This document shows, piece by piece, positions 57,672 to 64,000 of a stretch of 64,000 nucleotides of DNA. The position numbers and the translations under genes were made by a program. Numbering within the stretch: position 1 is the stretch's first letter; every line of letters begins with the position of its first letter. Under the pieces are notes generated by a model that had not been told where the DNA came from, did not search any database, and saw only the letters and a program-made list of their open reading frames with translations. Source of the DNA: Sipunculus nudus (taxonomy: Eukaryota; Annelida; Sipuncula; Golfingiida; Sipunculidae); assembly GCA_026874595.1 (NCBI GenBank), contig CM049307.1, positions 79,832,643-79,896,642 on the forward strand, given 5' to 3'.

Positions 57672-60600
57672 CAACGTTAATTTAACTTTATTCCATATGA
57701 CATAATTTGGTCCATTGACATATTATATCAAACATGTTAACAAGCAGTCAATAATGAGTTATTCACACAACTGATCAAATATAAATTGATAAATATGAAA
57801 ATAAACCTATGAATTTGCATAAAATCTGTAGGATACGGAACAGTAAGCTATTGTGGACATAGTCAAAGACCTTCGAATAGTCCAAGAAATAAGACATTAT
57901 TTGGTCATTGTCGTGATATCCCTGACATCCTTCCGCCAGAGATCATTTCACACGAAACAAATCTATCCATGTGAGACACTGTGGTCAGAACTACTTCTCA
58001 ATGGTCAAACTTAAAAATTTGTTACATTTGCAGGAAATATTTTGTTTGTATTTCACACGATGATGCTTATAAAATATAACTTTTAGCATGAAATCCTTAC
58101 AATGTTTGTGTAATCTGCCTTGAAACAATTCTAATCCAACATATTTTAACGGACTTCTTTAACCTCTTCAAAATTTTTTTAAACTGTGCTGCTGGTGTAT
58201 GCAAAAGCCGCATTCCATTGTTGGGGTCAGACTGTGACGCTCATAATCTCTAAACAGCAGTGTCATACTCTTTGAAGTCTTTGTATTGCTGATGCATTTT
58301 CCAAGCTATGGAGGAAACGAATCGTTAAATATAATGATAGACAAGCTTGAAAAATTTGAAAAAGTCCAAAAATAATATTTGGCAAAGGTTAGTCACATGA
58401 AGAACATGCATTATCATGTTTATTAATAAGGCTAAGGCGTAATTTTCTTATATAATTTACCGCGATTGGTAGTACCTGTTCTAAGCGTTGCGACACAGCA
58501 AAAGCAGGTATGCTGCCCCTGACAGTGGGAGAAATTATGTTTAAATTATGTTTAATCGACTGGGCCAGTCTAAGTTAATCTGAGAGATTCTGCTCTGCAT
58601 GGCACAGTGGTTTGATTGTAACTACTTCTACTGCTAGTTGTATAACTTATGTGCAATCAGAAAACAGTAAAAGACCTCGAGACCAGAGGATTCTTGCTGT
58701 ATGACTGTCGTGACACCAGTTTAAATCCCCCTAATAACAGACGCCCAATCAGCAGAAAGAGAAAAGAATTTTACTAGTTTTGTATTGTGGAACCCAGGTT
58801 CGTCTTCCTGAAACGCCCATAGACATTTATTTTTTAAGTCTAAGGAATCCTTCCAGCCAGCCTGGACCTGCCACCTGTTTTCCTTTGTTGAACGGATTGT
58901 CTATTTTGTTTTTCTCGCCAAATGAATATACAAGATACTGAACGTCCATTATGGTAAGACCAAACAAGCGAGCTTCCATGTCTAGAATTATTTCGGTCAA
59001 CCCTTCTTCCTGTTCTGTGTTTAATACTGCGGGTCGTCCAACTTCTTTTCTGTCTTGTAATTATCTTGATTGTAAAACTTCAGTTACGGTATTGTTTGGT
59101 GATCACATTTGTCTCTCTTTGCTTACATGGATTCATGTTCCGATTTCCACCGTGTCGAGGCATATATTTGGTTTTTTTTTAGATGTTTAGTACGTAAATT
59201 GTTTAAACAGTAGTGGAGCATGCTATGCGTGTACACACAATGCAGGTTGTAGGCCGGGATAAGCTCTTTGAGGTCAGAAAATCAAAACTTAAGAGATAGT
59301 GAATGCAAACAGAGTAAGTTTAATGCACATACCAAGGATAGAGAGTTTGAATCTGTTCTTGACCTCTTTACAGTGTCTGGGATCAACAACGGTTGACTTG
59401 CCCGTTTGGATGTCTCTGTATTCCGACTGAGCTTCACTTTAGTCTAACAAAATATATTTCATTTACACATTGTACATATATTCCTATATTTGTAGATCAG
59501 TACATAACCTCACAGAATGCACCTCGAATGGAATTAGTATTCACCAATTACTTTTATGGAGATAAATATTTGTTGGGTAGTAATTTTACTACAACACAGG
59601 GAATATACATATTCAAGTCCTTTTAAAACTTCTTATTAGTGATTTTATCGAACTAGGCTGCCCAGTACAATTTTTGTTCACTTGTCTATCGATACCTTGT
59701 CAATACATGAACATCTTAAAGCATTAAATATATAAACTAATTATAATAACATAAAAATTTCTATGTCGGAAATATATTGTTTAGTTTTATTTAGAAAGGT
59801 AGTGATTCATCCAGGCTGGACTTATAATGAACTCTTGGTCTATTTGTAGCCATCTTTTCATTTTACAACTTTAAAGTTGTCAACCATATTTTAATAAAGT
59901 GATAATAGAGATGAGGGTAAAATTGTATGTATGGAAACACTGGAAAAGATAATTTGAGTATATGTGATTATGTCAACCATTTGAGTACAAATATCACTGA
60001 GGTAAAGCTTGGTATTACTTGTATTGTGAACACTCAGGCCATGCGTATCTATAGGCATATTGGTAGGTGAAACCAAGCACTAAAGCCTGAAAAAAATATA
60101 AAGACTGTAAACTGTGAATCTGTTTCCTCTTCACCATGTAAATGCAATGTTAACATCTAAGACAATATAAATCAATGTTCGAATTGTGAGGTTCTGTTTA
60201 AAAATTATTGAATCAATTAATCAAATCCTGTATTTGTATAAAATTCGAGACAGTCACGACTACGTTTTTTTTAACTAAAATTTCTAAAATAATATAGTAG
60301 ATGGCTCTGCATTCAACTTATTAACATAACGGGGCATTTTATGTACATACCTGCAGATATTCTTGCAGATCAAATATTGTCGGTACTGCAACTTCTCCCA
60401 GCCTCACAATCTGTCCAGTACGGTCTAGGCTGCATTCAGGAAAATGCTGACTGCATATTAGTGATTTCACCGATGAAAGGCACAGTCCGCCGGCAGTTTC
60501 TCACCCACTCTCCGGTCTCCGTGGCCTACAGGTTGCTTGATCTTGTTCGGAAATCTGCAATCATTTGAACACTCTTTTTTATGATATTTTTCTATCTTAA

Positions 60601-62227
60601 AATTATCATGGTAAATTTCCTCCGGCACCAATTTGGTAATAAACTTCGGCAGACCATTTTAATTAAGTTGCTTTCTGCCGCAGAATTTAGCTTATTTCGA
60701 TACTACCACATTAGTAAAGTCACTTGGTAAAAGTCTCTTATTGGTTTCTAATTGCAGCAATTGTGATACGGTTATGCTGTTCTGTCGACAAGCAGGACCT
60801 GGGTAATCAGGGTCATCTGTCATTGTAGACCAATCAAACACTGTAAATCAAGTGTGACGTCAATCTGTCTAATGGCTGGACCTAGGTACTCAATAGGGGG
60901 TCATTTGCCAATCGCTGATCAGCGTAAACACTGTGTTTTAATCAAGTGTAAATAATAATGTTATGATATTATATATCACTGCTGAAGCTTGAACTCAGCT
61001 GAGGATTACCTCCTGAACGCAGACCAACATGTGAAATACAGCTATTGACTGGTGTATTCAGTAGTGATGGGTTCCACACTTTTATAATTGATGACCAGCT
61101 GGTTGGTGCTAAACGATCAGATAATCAATGTTGCAGTGCATTGGATTAAAAAGTTTTTTTATATCTATTTCTTTGTCATGAAAAAATGTTTACAATAAAA
61201 AATCTATACAAATGTTTCTACTCATAGTACCACAACAAATGTCTGAACTAACAGAACTACTACTGTTAACTGCATGCCTTAGTTTACTACATACACATCT
61301 GGGCTATAGCATAAGCATTATCAAATACTAGCTGATAGACCCGGTATATCGGGCTTATTGCCGGGGTTGGGGAGATTTATTAACTGAGATGTGAAATGTT
61401 GGCTCATTTTTTTTAATCCAAAAGTTAACAGAAAATATAGGTTTTCAGTGGGAAACTATCTCCATAAGATATGTAAAAACATTTTGGCACGACTGCAGAA
61501 TGACTCACCCACCTCTCTGAGGCACAACACTTCTGTGAACAGAAAACGTTTCTATGTACAGCTGCTTGTATCTTAATTTTGCCACTTTTAAATTACATGA
61601 ATCCTTAACATCATACCTTCCGTCCGTATAAACTCCGTATAATCTGGTGGAGACAGTGCGTGAGTGATCCTGCAGTCGCTCCATTATTTTTAACATTCAT
61701 TCTGTGGTTCTGTCCTAGTGGCAAGAAATTTATACCCCGTTATGTTAACCTTGATGTCCTGGCCAGTGATGGTGTTGACATTGCGAACCGGAATGAGACG
61801 CGGGGGCATTCAGGTTTTCGATGATATGTGACTGGATTCTATAGGTGGACGTATAAAGATTGGGTTGATGTGAGGAACACATGAAAGATTTATTAAGCGG
61901 ACCCAACGGGATTCCATGCAGAGTGTCCGTATTCATTTTCAACCGCCGCAATGTTTTTTTTTTCATCGTATCAGGCAAATTTTGAGGCCTGAAACCCCAG
62001 ACACCACTCCACCGCACCCCACCCGACGCATGTTCCTGAAATTGGGACCTTGAATTAGGTTTTGTCATTAATCCTCCTGGGTTGATCTCTCCATTTCATA
62101 AAGCGAGAAACATGTGTTTTTCTCTTTCACTGACCACGCACGTCGGTCAAATCCCTCATTGAAAGCATGCGCTATTCATATGAACAATAGTCCTTAGTAT
62201 TAGGGGTAAAGTGACAACGATGCACGC
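56752..62227. other. Intergenic, no supported gene
   Basis: Holds poly-C (57,195-57,214) and (TA)n at 57,582-57,671. At about 60,352-60,568 an open plus-strand frame follows an acceptor-like TACCTGCAG, but with no donor or domain. At 61,328-61,370 TACTAGCTGATAGACCCGG resembles an element boundary seen in many invertebrate repeats. Nothing else was recognised. Confidence 0.45.
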
Positions 62228-64000
62228 ATTCCGGTAATTGCCGAAGACAGTTCGGTTGTGCTCGGTTAAAAAAAATGGAAAAATCACTCAAAATTATATG
62301 TATATTAAAAATTATTTATTTTCATATCGCCTATGTCACTGCGGGGATAATAACCTTTAAAATGATGTATGGCACAATATTGTACACAGCGCGGTTTTAG
62401 AGAACATTGCGCACAAACATGAACTGAATTCCTTTTATAAGTATTAGATATTATTTTTATTATACTATAACTGCAAACAAGTCTTAATAGCACTCTTGAG
62501 TTTGGAGGATGTGCCGCCCTTCCTTCGGTTATATATTTCATACTTCTAAACCTGTTCATACTGATTGACTATTGAATCGATTGATAAATGTCAACCAGAA
62601 TGAAAAATCATTGCATAACTTAAAAATTAAATTCCAACTGATTCCCATCACTATAGTATTCACAGTAGTATTTAAGAGTCATCTGCATGCCAGTGGTGGA
62701 TTAAGCCTTACTGGTCACAGTAACCTGGACCTGGGTGTTTATAGCTCAGGGTGGCCTGCCATTGCTGATCAACTACAAAATTAAAATAGTACATTGGCAT
62801 ATGTGAAAATATTTTCCCCATTGATACTTAAAATGTAAAAACAAACAAACAAACAAAAAACAGTGGTTACAACACACAAACTAGGCCACTACCTATTAGT
62901 AATATAAAGATTGAACGGTATTTATATCAAGTTCTGCCATAAATATGTTTACGTCATGATCATCGTGACTATAATACTATCTTTGTGTTTATCATTTAAA
63001 TCACCGCCATCAACCTGTGTGGCATTTATGTGCTTTCTGGAGACATGAGTTTGGAATGCTAGAGGCGGATCCGGGGGGGGGGGGGGGGGTGTACGGAGCT
63101 GTCATTCCACCTGGACGACTTCGGGATTGAAGACTCTGGGATTGACGACATTCTGAATGGAAGACATTCCGAAGACGACAATATAATTTGATACGTCAGA
63201 AGGAGTTCAAGGAGGGTAATTGGGGAATTACTACTGTAGTTGGGGCTAGGGTTAGGTTTTAGTAAGGGTTAAAGGTTAGGTTTTTAGTTTTGGGTTGGGT
63301 GGTAATTCCGGTAATTGCCGAAGACAGTTCGGTTGTGCTCGGTTAAAAAAAATGGAAAAATCACTCAAAATTATATGTATATTAAAAATTATTTATTTTC
63401 ATATCGCCTATGTCACTGCGGAGATAATAACCTTTAAAATGATGTATGGCACAATATTGTACACAGCGCGGTTTTAGAGAACATTGCGCACAAACGTGAA
63501 CTTAATTCCTTTTATAAGTATTAGATAGTATTTTTATTATACTATAACTGCAAACAAGTCTTCTAAACCTGTTCATACTGATTGTCTATTGAATCGATTG
63601 ATAAATGTCAACCAGAGTGAAAAATCATTGCATAACTTAAAAATAAAATTCCAACTGATTCCCATCACTAGTATTCACAGTAGTATTTAAGAGTCATCTG
63701 CATGCCAGTGGTGGATTAAGCCTTACTGGTCACAGTAACCTGGACCTGGGTGTTAATAGCTCAGGGTGGCCTGCCATTGCTGATCAACTACAAAATTAAA
63801 ATAGTACATTGGCATATGTGAAAATATTTTCCCATTGATACTTAAAATGTAAAAACAAACAAACAAACAAAAAAACAGTGGTTACAACACACAAACTATA
63901 GGCCATTACCTATTAGTAATATAAAGATTGAACGGTATTTATATCAAGTTCTGCCATAAATATGTTTACGTCATGATCATCGTGACTATAATACTATCTT
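62228..64000 (+). repeat. Direct duplication with unit offset of about 1.07 kb
   Basis: Copy 1 (62,228 to about 62,990) and copy 2 (63,305 to the window end) start at ATTCCGGTAATTGCCGAAG and stay nearly identical. Copy 2 lacks about 60 bp present in copy 1 at about 62,482-62,546, plus small indels. Copy 2 is cut by the window edge, so a longer tandem array is possible. Confidence 0.9.
63065..63304. other. Spacer between duplicate copies, with telomere-like motifs
   Basis: A poly-G run lies at 63,073-63,089. CATTCCGAAGACGAC-type repeats follow at about 63,103-63,180. GGCTAGGGTTAGG, AAGGGTTAAAGGTTAGG and GGGTTGGG at 63,240-63,300 resemble degenerate (TTAGGG)n. No gene. Confidence 0.5.

Noticed and set aside
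60341-60568. 75-codon frame after an acceptor-like site
   Set aside because: No downstream donor, no known domain, and a mirror minus-strand splice arrangement is equally plausible but has stops in all frames.
61745-62068. 107-codon minus-strand frame
   Set aside because: No motif, no splice sites and no composition signal.

Overview
Eukaryotic chromosomal DNA. It shows spliced genes with GT/AG boundaries, AT-rich intergenic sequence, many (TA)n, (TTCA)n and (GACA)n microsatellites, and a heavy load of transposable elements. The repertoire (DIRS and Gypsy retroelements, a P-superfamily transposase, THAP-like and YqaJ-like proteins, foldback MITEs, very long poly-G/poly-C tracts) suggests a marine invertebrate, most likely a lophotrochozoan such as a bivalve or gastropod. 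The phylum is an inference and was not tested.

Layout. 0.1-7.0 kb (+): a three-exon gene for a Pif1-family helicase with SAP-like and PHD-finger C-terminal domains. Its second intron holds a foldback MITE and a tandem duplication of the intron end plus exon start. 8.0-12.0 kb (-): a two-exon P-element/THAP9-like transposase, convergent with the helicase; its 5' exon(s) were not found. 13.8 kb: a half copy of the same MITE. 14.6-26.35 kb (+): a Gypsy retrotransposon (gag, protease, RT, RNase H, integrase, 3' LTR). Its reverse transcriptase is split at 16,830/22,440 by a 5.6 kb, GC-rich, DIRS-type tyrosine-recombinase retrotransposon that still has inverted terminal repeats and the internal complementary region. 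Both elements carry frame breaks. 26-32 kb: mostly unannotated AT-rich DNA and microsatellites. 32.6-36.8 kb: a tandem array of about 340-bp units centred on a GGTGGCGCCACC palindrome, with recurring terminal hairpins. 38.5-39.8 kb: a pogo/Tigger-like non-autonomous element. 40.7-41.4 kb: a foldback element and a 180-bp duplication. 43.5 kb: a MITE. 44.2-45.8 kb: a 1.6 kb inverted-repeat element with an 8-bp target duplication and a (TTCA)n core. 48.2-49.35 kb: an inverted-repeat element whose 280-bp arms each carry a hammerhead-ribozyme-like motif. 51.1-52.6 kb (+): a three-exon THAP-like zinc-finger gene, convergent with a broken SAP plus YqaJ-type nuclease gene (-, 52.6-55.3 kb). 56.0 kb: another MITE. 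62.2-64.0 kb: a direct duplication running off the window end.

Functional picture. Almost every recognisable protein here concerns DNA binding, unwinding, cutting or mobilisation. The two convergent pairs (Pif1-SAP-PHD with a P-like transposase; THAP-like with SAP-YqaJ nuclease) look like components of mobile elements or genes recruited from them. Joint mobility of either pair is a hypothesis that this window cannot settle. Frame breaks in the retroelements may be decay or long-read assembly errors; several lie at homopolymers or short tandem duplications.
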